This document shows positions 26,862 to 34,622 of a DNA stretch of 45,149 nucleotides, in pieces. The first letter of the stretch is position 1, and each line of letters opens with the position of its first letter. The notes beneath the pieces were generated by a model. The model saw only the letters and a program-made list of their open reading frames with translations. It made no database searches and was not told the DNA's origin. This DNA comes from Nitrospiria bacterium. Its GTDB lineage: Bacteria; Nitrospirota; Nitrospiria; SBBL01; JAADHI01. The translations under genes and the position numbers were made by a program. The DNA lies in contig CALZIJ010000010.1 in the NCBI GenBank assembly GCA_945787655.1, positions 1-45,149 on the forward strand, in the 5' to 3' direction.

Positions 26862-27164
26862 TCAACGCGAAAAAGGAAGCCCCAGCATGGCCAGGAGCGC
26901 GGGGCCTTCTGGGTTTTTAAGGACGAGAGATTCTTTTTTTTGTTTGGTCAATTTCTTGACCGCGTGCTCCGCTTTTTGAGCCAGCGCGCGCGTCCCGATT
27001 TTGCTCTGATAAACCAATTGGAGCGGGCCGCCAGACCGAAGATACTTGGCGCCATTTCCGCCCCCGCTAGAATGTTCTGAAAATCGCCGCTGAACGTCCG
27101 TCGTAATGCCCGTGTACAAAGCGCCTCGCCGGTTCCGGATGAGATAAAGAGACCAAGCTTTCAT
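26862..27164 (-). CDS. GIY-YIG domain protein, YhbQ/UPF0213-like
   Basis: A 100-residue single-domain GIY-YIG protein. The two halves of the signature are seen as SLYLIRNRRGALYTGITTDV, with the conserved arginine in DVQRRFSEH and the AEHAVKKLTKQKKE helix. The family is related to Slx1 and UvrC nucleases; the free-standing bacterial members may act on DNA or RNA and their role is unsettled. It lies 22 bases after the membrane protein gene. Confidence 0.88.
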   Translation of the reverse strand: MKAWSLYLIRNRRGALYTGITTDVQRRFSEHSSGGGNGAKYLRSGGPLQLVYQSKIGTRALAQKAEHAVKKLTKQKKESLVLKNPEGPALLAMLGLPFSR

Positions 27165-27186
27165 GGGACGAACCGGAGGAGTAAGG

Positions 27187-27738
27187 TCAATCTCCCGCTA
27201 AAAGGTGGCCGAAAAACGCAAAAATGCCAATCATAATACCGGTTAAAAACTGGGCATGGACAAAATAGGACACCTTTCTCAAGGTTCTCGGCGAATACCG
27301 CCAAGAGAGGAAAAAACCAAAGAGCCCCTGCCAGGCAATGAGAATAAGAACAAGATATAAAAAGAGGTTTTGATCGGCAAGTCCCATAAACAGGGCATGC
27401 AAGGCAATGACGGCAATCGCCGCGACGCCCACGTGAAGATGGGTTTTATTTAATAGATTCAACACTTTTTTAAACAGCGGCAGGGTCACATCCTCATAAA
27501 TCTCCGGCAAAATACGTTCCGCCAAGGCCCCTTTACCCAAACTCAACTTGAGTACGGTCCGGCCGTAAATGATGGCCAGCACTGCCAAACCCAATCCGCC
27601 AATCCCTTCGCCCACTTCAGTAAAAACCGTTTCTTGCTCTTCGCGTCCTTCATAACGATTGTAGACAGAAATAAAATAAACCAAAGAAACGAGAAAAACG
27701 GCTGCCGTGAAAATCAGGACGCCCTTTAATTTTTTCAT
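27187..27738 (-). CDS. Small integral membrane protein with intramembrane histidines
   Basis: A 183-residue protein with about five hydrophobic segments (residues 5-25, 46-62, 102-120, 124-145, 157-179). Histidines His102, His114, His161 and His178 lie in or at the ends of the last three helices. This pattern is reminiscent of b-type cytochrome or ferric-reductase-like membrane proteins, but I cannot assign a family. It is 14 bases downstream of the SpoIIAA-like gene, so the two are probably co-transcribed. Confidence 0.7.
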   Translation of the reverse strand: MKKLKGVLIFTAAVFLVSLVYFISVYNRYEGREEQETVFTEVGEGIGGLGLAVLAIIYGRTVLKLSLGKGALAERILPEIYEDVTLPLFKKVLNLLNKTHLHVGVAAIAVIALHALFMGLADQNLFLYLVLILIAWQGLFGFFLSWRYSPRTLRKVSYFVHAQFLTGIMIGIFAFFGHLLAGD

Positions 27739-27752
27739 GGATTGCCCTGTGG

Positions 27753-28115
27753 TTAATCCGATTGAATCCAGTACATGGCCTTTTCAGAGGTGTCAAAGGT
27801 GAAATGACGGACTTCGATACTGGGGAAAAATTTGTCTCCGACTTTGACACACTTCGCGAGCCATTGTTGATCGGAAACAACGGCTTCCCGCTCAAAGTCT
27901 GAAAAATGTTGAATCTTTTTGGGAATATTTTTCAGAAGCGCTTTAAACGCGATGCCCTTGAAATGAAGATATTCGACATAAACCCGGAGCTTTTTATGCC
28001 GCTTTAACTTGTTTTCGACAACACCCCAGATCTCATCGACGTCTGCTTTTGAAATCCCCCCGTCCAAGCGCATGCCGATAACACGATCGTCATCAAAAGG
28101 AATCATCGTGATCAT
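27753..28115 (-). CDS. SpoIIAA-like/STAS-fold protein
   Basis: A 120-residue protein resembling the SpoIIAA-like family (formerly DUF3478), which has a STAS-type fold and is often found with membrane or stress proteins. Matching features are IGMRLDGGISKADVDEIW, LRVYVEYLHFKG and the C-terminal VRHFTFDTSEKAMYWIQS. I chose ATG 28115 (MITMIPFDDD) over the in-frame start at 28154, because it gives the usual family N-terminus. Its function is unknown; it may sense membrane state or lipids. Confidence 0.75.
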   Translation of the reverse strand: MITMIPFDDDRVIGMRLDGGISKADVDEIWGVVENKLKRHKKLRVYVEYLHFKGIAFKALLKNIPKKIQHFSDFEREAVVSDQQWLAKCVKVGDKFFPSIEVRHFTFDTSEKAMYWIQSD

Positions 28116-28207
28116 TTGTTTTCTGCCTATATCCCTGGAACCCGTTGCCTTCAACCTTTCTCGAAGCCATTAACGGAACGAAAGCCGCCTGTAGTTCCAG
28201 TTTACCC

Positions 28208-29110
28208 CTACTGTCCGGCACTTTGAAAGAATGATTTTGTTTTTTTTGTGACCTTGTTCCAGGCCCTTCCCAGCGCACTCCCGCTTTTTTCAGAGAAGCG
28301 AACAAAATCTCCCATACGAACATGTTCACCGTTTTCTTTCACTTTGATCCAGCTTCTTTTTGATCCGCTGTTATCCACGACCATGGCAATGGCCATGATG
28401 CGATCATTTTCTTCAATCTCATTGGTTAATGGATTGAGAGACCGTTCTATCGTATGTACTTCCATTAAATCTCCGACATTCAATTTATCCCGCCCCATTG
28501 TGACTTCAAAATAATATTCGTCTTCGTCTCTGCGGGCAGACAAAATATATCCTTTGGCCGAGAACAGTTTGTAAAATTTTTTTCCTGCGCCGTAGGTAAT
28601 GGAATTGACAATTGCGGTATTCAAGATACGGTCTCGATTATTACTCACACTTTGAACCCCCTCAACTGCGTTATCCTCAACTTGAATCACGTCCTTTAAT
28701 TCCTGTTTTTCTCCTCTGAAAATTTTTAATGTCCCTAAAATATCCGCATAAAAAAGCGCTTTCCCTTCAACGACATTATTCGTTAGCCGCGCCGTTTTCA
28801 GATTGCTTTGGATATGATAGTCTGCCTCTTGCGCCGAAGACGTAAAAGATACGTTACCTGTATCAAGAAGCAGTTTTTCAACTGTGGACCGCACAATATT
28901 GTCCATGTTCATTTTTGTGAGCTCTACGCCGCTTCCCTGAAACGCCTGTACTTCCAGGAAAACCTTGTATTTATTCCCTGAGACTTCGTTTTTAGTCGGT
29001 AACACTACTGCTGGAGACAGTTGAATCGGAGGATACGTATGCACATTGGTCGCCGCGCAACCGTACAGGAGAACAAACACGAATAAGCTTAAACAACCAT
29101 ACCATTTCAT
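28208..29110 (-). CDS. Lipoprotein of unknown function
   Basis: A 300-residue lipoprotein: signal peptide and lipobox LLYGC (Cys18). The first half is beta-rich with ADYHIQSNLKTARL, a pattern seen in outer-membrane secretion and curli-type CsgG/LpoB-like proteins. The second half (YYFEVTMGRDKLNVGDLMEV, then MAIAMVVDNSGSKRSWIKV) looks like a small beta-barrel repeat domain of the FlgT C-terminal kind. The resemblance is by eye and weak. The ATG follows AGGAAAGGG. It leads the cluster running down to the GIY-YIG gene. Confidence 0.75.
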   Translation of the reverse strand: MKWYGCLSLFVFVLLYGCAATNVHTYPPIQLSPAVVLPTKNEVSGNKYKVFLEVQAFQGSGVELTKMNMDNIVRSTVEKLLLDTGNVSFTSSAQEADYHIQSNLKTARLTNNVVEGKALFYADILGTLKIFRGEKQELKDVIQVEDNAVEGVQSVSNNRDRILNTAIVNSITYGAGKKFYKLFSAKGYILSARRDEDEYYFEVTMGRDKLNVGDLMEVHTIERSLNPLTNEIEENDRIMAIAMVVDNSGSKRSWIKVKENGEHVRMGDFVRFSEKSGSALGRAWNKVTKKTKSFFQSAGQ

Positions 29111-29586
29111 ATCAACCCTTTCCTAAAGTTATGAGTGGTCTACATATTTTGTTCTACTTTGTCCTTGTATTTCATTCGTCAGGTTTTATTAAAAAGAAAG
29201 TACCCATTGATACTGGAACCAATATTTTTACTGAATTTATATACAGGCTTGGTCTTTAAAAACAAACCAGGATATCTAGAAAAAGCATTAATTTAATAAA
29301 CAGAGAGCAAGGAACATTCACCATTCAAGGTGAAAACTTTTTGTATTAGAGTATGAAGTTATGATGGATGGGCCGGATTTTATTATACCAATCCGGAAGT
29401 GTCAAGTCCTCTCTAATGAGGGGATTTGCCCCGATTATGAAAAAATAAAGAATGATACAAAAAAGAGTTATATCCAGCTTAAATAGCAAGGTCGTCACAA
29501 GGCCTCCATTTCCCGGTTTTTAAAACCAGGCTGAAAAAAGAAATACTGACCCGAAAATATTCTTACCCCCGACTGATTACACTCCA
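29111..29586. other. A/T-rich intergenic region between divergent genes
   Basis: About 480 bases without a supported gene. It contains a hairpin with arms CCGGATT (29373-29379) and AATCCGG (29390-29396), and a 41-codon plus-strand frame (29361-29486, beginning MMDGPDFIIP) with no clear ribosome-binding site. It should carry the promoter of the minus-strand lipoprotein gene, but I find no strong boxes for it. Confidence 0.5.
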
Positions 29587-29613
29587 TTGACAGTCTTTCC
29601 AAATGCGGTAACA
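29587..29613 (+). promoter_or_regulatory. Putative promoter of the HEAT-repeat/HD-GYP operon
   Basis: TTGACA at 29587-29592 is followed after 16 bases by TAACAT (29609-29614). The start would fall near 29621, inside the palindrome at 29617-29642, about 60 bases before the ATG at 29684. Confidence 0.5.
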
Positions 29614-29616
29614 TTT

Positions 29617-29642
29617 GACTTGATTTAAAATTAAATCAAGTC
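29617..29642. repeat. Perfect 12-bp inverted repeat over the predicted start site
   Basis: Arms GACTTGATTTAA and TTAAATCAAGTC are exact reverse complements with a 2-base spacer. The location over the predicted transcription start suggests a repressor operator; a hairpin at the 5' end of the mRNA is the alternative. No regulator gene is adjacent. Confidence 0.75.
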
Positions 29643-29683
29643 TGTTGGAACCAGAATAAGGATTCAATAAACGATCGCTTTCC

Positions 29684-31813
29684 ATGAAATCACCCGCAAA
29701 CAAACTCATTGAAATTAATCCGGCTCAGCTGATCTCAGCCTTGATGGATTTTCAAATTGCCATCCGTAAAGTGGCCCTTTACGGCTTTTCTCACCCCATC
29801 GTCCCCAAACTCACAACAAATCTAAAAGAACAATTTAATCCGCTGATACAACAAGCGGAAACATTGTCATTTGTTATCGCCAAAAACGATATTCTGTACA
29901 ATGAACGGCCCCTTTCCAGTCAACATCCTGTTATCGTTGAATTGGCCAGAACCCTCCATCAACTCAATCTCATCCAGTTCACTTTTAAAAAAGCGGTCTC
30001 TGAGGAAGATCTTCTGGCCTTTTTAAAATTTATTGTGGAAACCCGTTCTGCACAAATCACACAGGAAGATCCATTGCTTTCCGAATTCCATAAAACCGTA
30101 GACAGCATCTCGCTTCAGCGGGTCAGTTTTAAAGAGGTCGTGAGCCTTAGCGATAGCAAAGATCCTGATACTCCCAAAACATCCGGCCCAGAGCTCTGGA
30201 GAAACCTCGTTCATCATCTTGAAAACGACCATTTGCCGGAATCGGTAAAACAGGTCTTTGAAAGTGAAAAAGACACCCCTCCTGACCCGGATCAGATCGC
30301 GGCCATCGTCAACGACTTGTATGCCCACAATAATCACAAACCGGCCAAAAACAATCTCTATGATGCCGCCATTGTCAACTACCTGAAGGAACGCGCCAGT
30401 CAGCAACAAGAACACGAGATATCATCCTCAGACCGTGCTCAAGATCTCTGTACCCTGTTTTCCAATCTTCGTGAGGATGTGCGCCATCAGCTCTTTCGAT
30501 TTGCGACCAAAGAACAGGACGGAGGGAAAATGGCGATTGAAAGCTTGTTGGAAATGCTGCCGCCCAAACAGTTGCCTGAAGTTTTAAAACACATTCAACT
30601 CTCTGAACAAACGGTTTCAAAGCCGATGTTCAGTTTGCTTAAAAAGATGGTTTCCCTTTCAGGCCCGGATGACATGCGCGAACATTTACTCTCATCCCGT
30701 TTTGAAAATCACGAAGGTTTAATTGAAGAATTACTGAGTGATCGTTCAGACCGAGAATATTACCCCGCGCAGCACAGAGCCTTGCTGGACAGTGAGCTTT
30801 CCGACCAAATGGCGGCCATGCAGGAGGCCCCCAATGCCGGAATCAACCCGCTCGTGGATGCTGAAACCGATTATCATCTGGCCCTAATACTCATTGAACT
30901 GCTCGATGGTCCCATTTATTCCGAAGTCCAAATGAAAAGCTGTGTCGACTACATGAAAACCCTTCTTGTACAAGGGCTTGGAGAAAACACACAGTCCATC
31001 ACGATACAGACCCTTAAAACCTTGCTTAAAAACTGTGGTTCGAACAAGGCCTCAGACCGGACATTTTGGAAAAACGCGTTAAAAATGGTCCTTGCCCCTG
31101 AAATCTTATTGCAGCTTATAAGCGCTTCGGTCGAAAAATCCGAAGAAGAATTTCAGATACAGGACTTGATCACCGTCGCGGGCTCGGAATTATTTCCGGT
31201 CCTGCTTCAGGTTCTGGAAAATGAATCCAACCTCTCCACACGCAAGCAGATCCTGCATTTTATCGTCCAATGCGGCCGACCGGTTATTCCTTTGGTAGTG
31301 GAACAGCTCTCCAGTGAAAAATGGTATGTTGTCCGGAATATGCTGATGATTCTCAAAGACCTGCGTGCGGAGGAAGCCCTCCCCGAAATGGCCTGCTGCA
31401 TGACCCACGAATCCGGCAAAGTCAGGCTCATGGCCCTGCAAGCACTAATGGCCGCCGGACCGGAATCGGATGAATTACTGGAAGCTGCTAAAATAGGGCT
31501 TCAGGACGAAGATGAAAAAATTTCCAAAACGGCCGCCGATTTAATTGCTGAACGTTCCCATATCAGTGCAGGGCCACTCGTGTCTGCCTTGCTTCAACAC
31601 AATACCAAGGGCACGCGGCAGACCATCTGGCAAATTCAATTGATTAGGGCGATCGAAAGATCAGGATCTTCCCACTGGCTTCCTGTACTCGAACCCTTGT
31701 TAAAGTGGAAATTTTTTGGGTTGTTTTGCTGGGGACGGGAACGTCTGTTACAAAAAACACTCCAAAATGCAATCGTAAAACTGAAAAAAGAGGGGGCGCC
31801 GCATGCCGGATAA
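29684..31813 (+). CDS. HEAT-repeat protein with N-terminal domain shared with the HD-GYP neighbour
   Basis: A 709-residue soluble protein of unknown function. The N-terminal ~145 residues (ALYGFSHPIVPKLTTNLKEQ, then FVIAKNDILYNERPL and SEEDLLAFLKFIVETR) correspond to the N-terminal domain of the next gene product. A low-complexity middle leads to alpha-helical repeats from about residue 480 to 660 with HEAT-like pattern (PVLLQVLENESNLSTRKQIL, IPLVVEQLSSEKWYVVRNML, ALPEMACCMTHESGKVRLMA). It probably acts as a scaffold. The stop overlaps the start of the HD-GYP gene by 11 bases, implying coupled translation. Confidence 0.8.
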   Translation: MKSPANKLIEINPAQLISALMDFQIAIRKVALYGFSHPIVPKLTTNLKEQFNPLIQQAETLSFVIAKNDILYNERPLSSQHPVIVELARTLHQLNLIQFTFKKAVSEEDLLAFLKFIVETRSAQITQEDPLLSEFHKTVDSISLQRVSFKEVVSLSDSKDPDTPKTSGPELWRNLVHHLENDHLPESVKQVFESEKDTPPDPDQIAAIVNDLYAHNNHKPAKNNLYDAAIVNYLKERASQQQEHEISSSDRAQDLCTLFSNLREDVRHQLFRFATKEQDGGKMAIESLLEMLPPKQLPEVLKHIQLSEQTVSKPMFSLLKKMVSLSGPDDMREHLLSSRFENHEGLIEELLSDRSDREYYPAQHRALLDSELSDQMAAMQEAPNAGINPLVDAETDYHLALILIELLDGPIYSEVQMKSCVDYMKTLLVQGLGENTQSITIQTLKTLLKNCGSNKASDRTFWKNALKMVLAPEILLQLISASVEKSEEEFQIQDLITVAGSELFPVLLQVLENESNLSTRKQILHFIVQCGRPVIPLVVEQLSSEKWYVVRNMLMILKDLRAEEALPEMACCMTHESGKVRLMALQALMAAGPESDELLEAAKIGLQDEDEKISKTAADLIAERSHISAGPLVSALLQHNTKGTRQTIWQIQLIRAIERSGSSHWLPVLEPLLKWKFFGLFCWGRERLLQKTLQNAIVKLKKEGAPHAG

Positions 31814-33038
31814 TCACCCACACGGACCATCAGACACCTATACTCAAGGCATACCGCGACAAGATTCCGATCCGCCTCTGGGGAATGTTTCAAGTCCGGC
31901 TGAAAAATTTTTGCGGGCAATGGCCAAAATCCTTGTGGACCGTGCTCTTTACCCCGAAAATCATCCCAAAATCATGGCCAGCATGAACGATTTACATCAA
32001 CTGCTTGAAAATTTATTCATCGAAAAAGACCATCGTATTTTTGTTTTTATAGAAGATCAGATCTACATCGATGATCGACTCATTAAAGGAGATGCCAATC
32101 AGGCGGCGATCGCGCAGATCTTTACGGATAAAGGCATTGAAGTCCTGACCCTGCTCACGGGATTAAAGCAGGAAGAACTGCACCTTTTTGTTGAATACCT
32201 CGCCGCACCCAAGACAGAGAATGTAGCGCTGCCCCGTTTTCAATCACACTTTATCACTCTCGGAAAACTCGCCCTAGAGGAGGACGGTAAGACTAAAATT
32301 ATGCCGTCGCTTCAAAATCTGAATATGGCTATTCATAAAAACGGCAAGGCTGAAAACCGTTATTCAGAAGAAACCAAAGTGCTCCGGGACCTCTACCTCG
32401 ACTGGAGTGGTGTACAAACTGCCCTCATTAAAAATGTGGGAAAAATCATGCTCACTTTGGAAACCTCTCTCTTTTCCAATATGTCCTCCCTGATTCCACT
32501 GGCCGAGCTCAAATCCTATGATGAATACACCTATGTCCACGCCATTAATATTGCCATTCTGACTATGGCCCAGGCGGAAGCCCAGGGGTATTCAAAAGAA
32601 GCAATTCACGCTTTTGGCACAGGGGCCATGCTGCACGACGTGGGCAAAACCGAAGTGGCGGTCAAAGTGCTCCATAAACAGGGTAAACTGACTGAGGCGG
32701 AATTTGAGCAAATGAAAAGCCATCCAACACGCGGCGCAATGATGCTGCTTGGATTTCCTGAAATTCCGCGCGTAGCCGCAATCGTGGCCTATGAACATCA
32801 CCTCAAATACAATTGCAGTGGATACCCGACGATGAAACAAAGCCGTCCTCAGCATATCGCCAGCCGCTTTACCGCCATCGCGGATCAATTCGACGCGATG
32901 CGCAGCAATCGACCATACCGGGATGCAATGGCACCTAAAAAAATCCTCGAGATCATGGAGGATGGCAAGGGTGCGGAAATTGACCCCGGCCTTTTTGATG
33001 AGTTTCTTGTCCTGATTAAAAACCGGAAAGTCATCTAA
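31803..33038 (+). CDS. HD-GYP domain protein (predicted cyclic-dinucleotide phosphodiesterase)
   Basis: A 411-residue protein with an N-terminal domain (about 30-140, ALYPENHPKIMASMNDLHQ, FVFIEDQIYIDDRLIKG, KQEELHLFVEYLA) shared with the preceding protein, then an HD-GYP domain (about 225-405). The HD motif is MLHDVGKTEV near residue 277, followed by HPTRGAMML and EHHLKYNCSGYP, so both the metal site and the GYP motif are present. Such domains hydrolyse c-di-GMP or related cyclic dinucleotides. Its start overlaps the HEAT-repeat gene. Confidence 0.92.
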   Translation: MPDNHPHGPSDTYTQGIPRQDSDPPLGNVSSPAEKFLRAMAKILVDRALYPENHPKIMASMNDLHQLLENLFIEKDHRIFVFIEDQIYIDDRLIKGDANQAAIAQIFTDKGIEVLTLLTGLKQEELHLFVEYLAAPKTENVALPRFQSHFITLGKLALEEDGKTKIMPSLQNLNMAIHKNGKAENRYSEETKVLRDLYLDWSGVQTALIKNVGKIMLTLETSLFSNMSSLIPLAELKSYDEYTYVHAINIAILTMAQAEAQGYSKEAIHAFGTGAMLHDVGKTEVAVKVLHKQGKLTEAEFEQMKSHPTRGAMMLLGFPEIPRVAAIVAYEHHLKYNCSGYPTMKQSRPQHIASRFTAIADQFDAMRSNRPYRDAMAPKKILEIMEDGKGAEIDPGLFDEFLVLIKNRKVI

Positions 33039-33059
33039 ACAAGGAAAAGATCATGCAAA

Positions 33060-33848
33060 CTAGAAAGACCCTTCCTGAAGCTCAAGCAATATCTGCTTAT
33101 TCACCTGAATCAATCCCCGTTTAGGCCGATCAAGGTCTATGATAATAAACACAATGAGCGCGATTAAAAATGAAACCAGTATGGCCGGGGCCACAATGCG
33201 TTTTCCGCTCAGCCCGCTGGAATATCCAAGGATGCCGCCGGATGCAATAAAAACAATAAAAAGAAGGATCAAAACCACTTCAGGAACATGCATTTGTAAA
33301 ATCGCGTTTCTCTTGCCCTGACTGTCGATCACTTCGGTTAACGCATTGAGAAAAGCTCCGGTTGTGACTGCACGGGGGTCTTCATTGGCCGCCAATATAG
33401 ATAAAGCCCACAATTTATTTTGCAATGCGCTTACCTTGTTGTTATACGCTTTTCGCGCTTCATGTTTTGTCAGGTCAATATGGGTCACCTCAACCCGCAA
33501 ATCAATATACTGCTTTATTAACTTCTCGGCATCACCCTGGTATTGCATCGGAAGCAATTGCACTCTTAACAAGGCTGTTCCAATTGCATTGGCCTCGTCA
33601 ATCAAGGCATGGCTTCGCTGGTCAAAACGCTGCATGGACATACTGAATGTAAACCCCAGCAATAAGGCCAATAGTCCAAGGATACTGCCCTGGATCGATC
33701 CGGTGAGTGATTTGACCTCATCGTCGGTATTCGCTTGAACAAAGCGCCCCATTCTAAATCCGATTTCGTTAAACAAAATGATCAGAAGAAAAAGGACACC
33801 CGTGATTGCGATACTGTTATGTTTGTAAAGAAATTCTTCTTGTCCCAT
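33060..33848 (-). CDS. Bestrophin-like (DUF4239) membrane protein
   Basis: A 262-residue inner-membrane protein with two helices near the N-terminus (about 14-32 and 52-70), a cytoplasmic or periplasmic helical stretch (75-175) and two C-terminal helices (about 188-210 and 220-240). The sequence GSILGLLALLLGFTFSMSMQRFDQR and the following NAIGTALLRVQLLP match the bestrophin-like DUF4239 family, possible anion channels of unknown role. It is convergent with the HD-GYP gene, 21 bases apart. Confidence 0.8.
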   Translation of the reverse strand: MGQEEFLYKHNSIAITGVLFLLIILFNEIGFRMGRFVQANTDDEVKSLTGSIQGSILGLLALLLGFTFSMSMQRFDQRSHALIDEANAIGTALLRVQLLPMQYQGDAEKLIKQYIDLRVEVTHIDLTKHEARKAYNNKVSALQNKLWALSILAANEDPRAVTTGAFLNALTEVIDSQGKRNAILQMHVPEVVLILLFIVFIASGGILGYSSGLSGKRIVAPAILVSFLIALIVFIIIDLDRPKRGLIQVNKQILLELQEGSF

Positions 33849-33914
33849 GGTTATTTTTTAATTTTGTATGGCGGAAAAATTCAATAAAAATAGAATCACG
33901 TCTACCAATGAATA

Positions 33915-34607
33915 CTAATCCGTCCAGATTTTTAAAGACTGCGCCCACCTGAGCCCTCGAACCAATCCGCCGGCAAGTTTGGGTACGGTTAACTGCATGG
34001 GGCGTTTTTCCAAACACGACAGAACATGCTCCGCGGCTTTTTCAGCAGTTATTAACAATGGTTTTTTCTTCGCCTTGGCCATCTTGGTCTGGACAAAACC
34101 AAAACGGATATTGGTTACAGCAATCCCTTTCTTTTTTAATTTAAGCCCCATGGATAACAAATAGTGACTGAAGCCGGCCTTGGACGCGGCATATGAAGGC
34201 GCATCGGCCACATAAAGATCATCGGCAATACTTGAAAGACCGAGAAAATGGCCATTTCCCCGTTCAAGCCAATTGGGGACAAGCACCTCCACCGTTTTCA
34301 CCATGGCCAATAAATTCACTTCCAGAACACGGGATTCATTCGACAAATCCGGAAGGGTCAAATTCGAGCCAATCCCCGCGCAATAAATCACGGCGTCAAA
34401 ATGCCCCACTTCCAACAAGAGGCACTTCAGAAGTTCAGGATAATGAGGAGAAGTGACATCTAGGACTTCATGCCGGGGCCCATTCGGGCCGAAGGGACTG
34501 GGGCTTTTTGAAATGCCGATGACCTGGTCCCCGCGATTCACCAGGGCCCGTGTCACTGCGGCCCCGATCCCGTCTGAATTGCCAATCACAAGAATATTTC
34601 GGGACAT
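33915..34607 (-). CDS. Short-chain dehydrogenase/reductase
   Basis: A 230-residue SDR oxidoreductase. The nucleotide-binding motif is GNSDGIG (residues 9-15), followed by YCAGIG, the catalytic serine in GLSSIADD and the YxxxK motif in SYAASKAG. The substrate cannot be told from sequence. It lies 15 bases after the radical SAM gene, forming a pair that may modify the same molecule. Confidence 0.9.
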   Translation of the reverse strand: MSRNILVIGNSDGIGAAVTRALVNRGDQVIGISKSPSPFGPNGPRHEVLDVTSPHYPELLKCLLLEVGHFDAVIYCAGIGSNLTLPDLSNESRVLEVNLLAMVKTVEVLVPNWLERGNGHFLGLSSIADDLYVADAPSYAASKAGFSHYLLSMGLKLKKKGIAVTNIRFGFVQTKMAKAKKKPLLITAEKAAEHVLSCLEKRPMQLTVPKLAGGLVRGLRWAQSLKIWTD

Positions 34608-34622
34608 ACCGGATATGATGTA

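Noticed and set aside
29361-29486. 41-codon plus-strand frame beginning MMDGPDFIIP
   Set aside because: No convincing ribosome-binding site and an A/T-rich intergenic context; kept only as a note in the intergenic entry.
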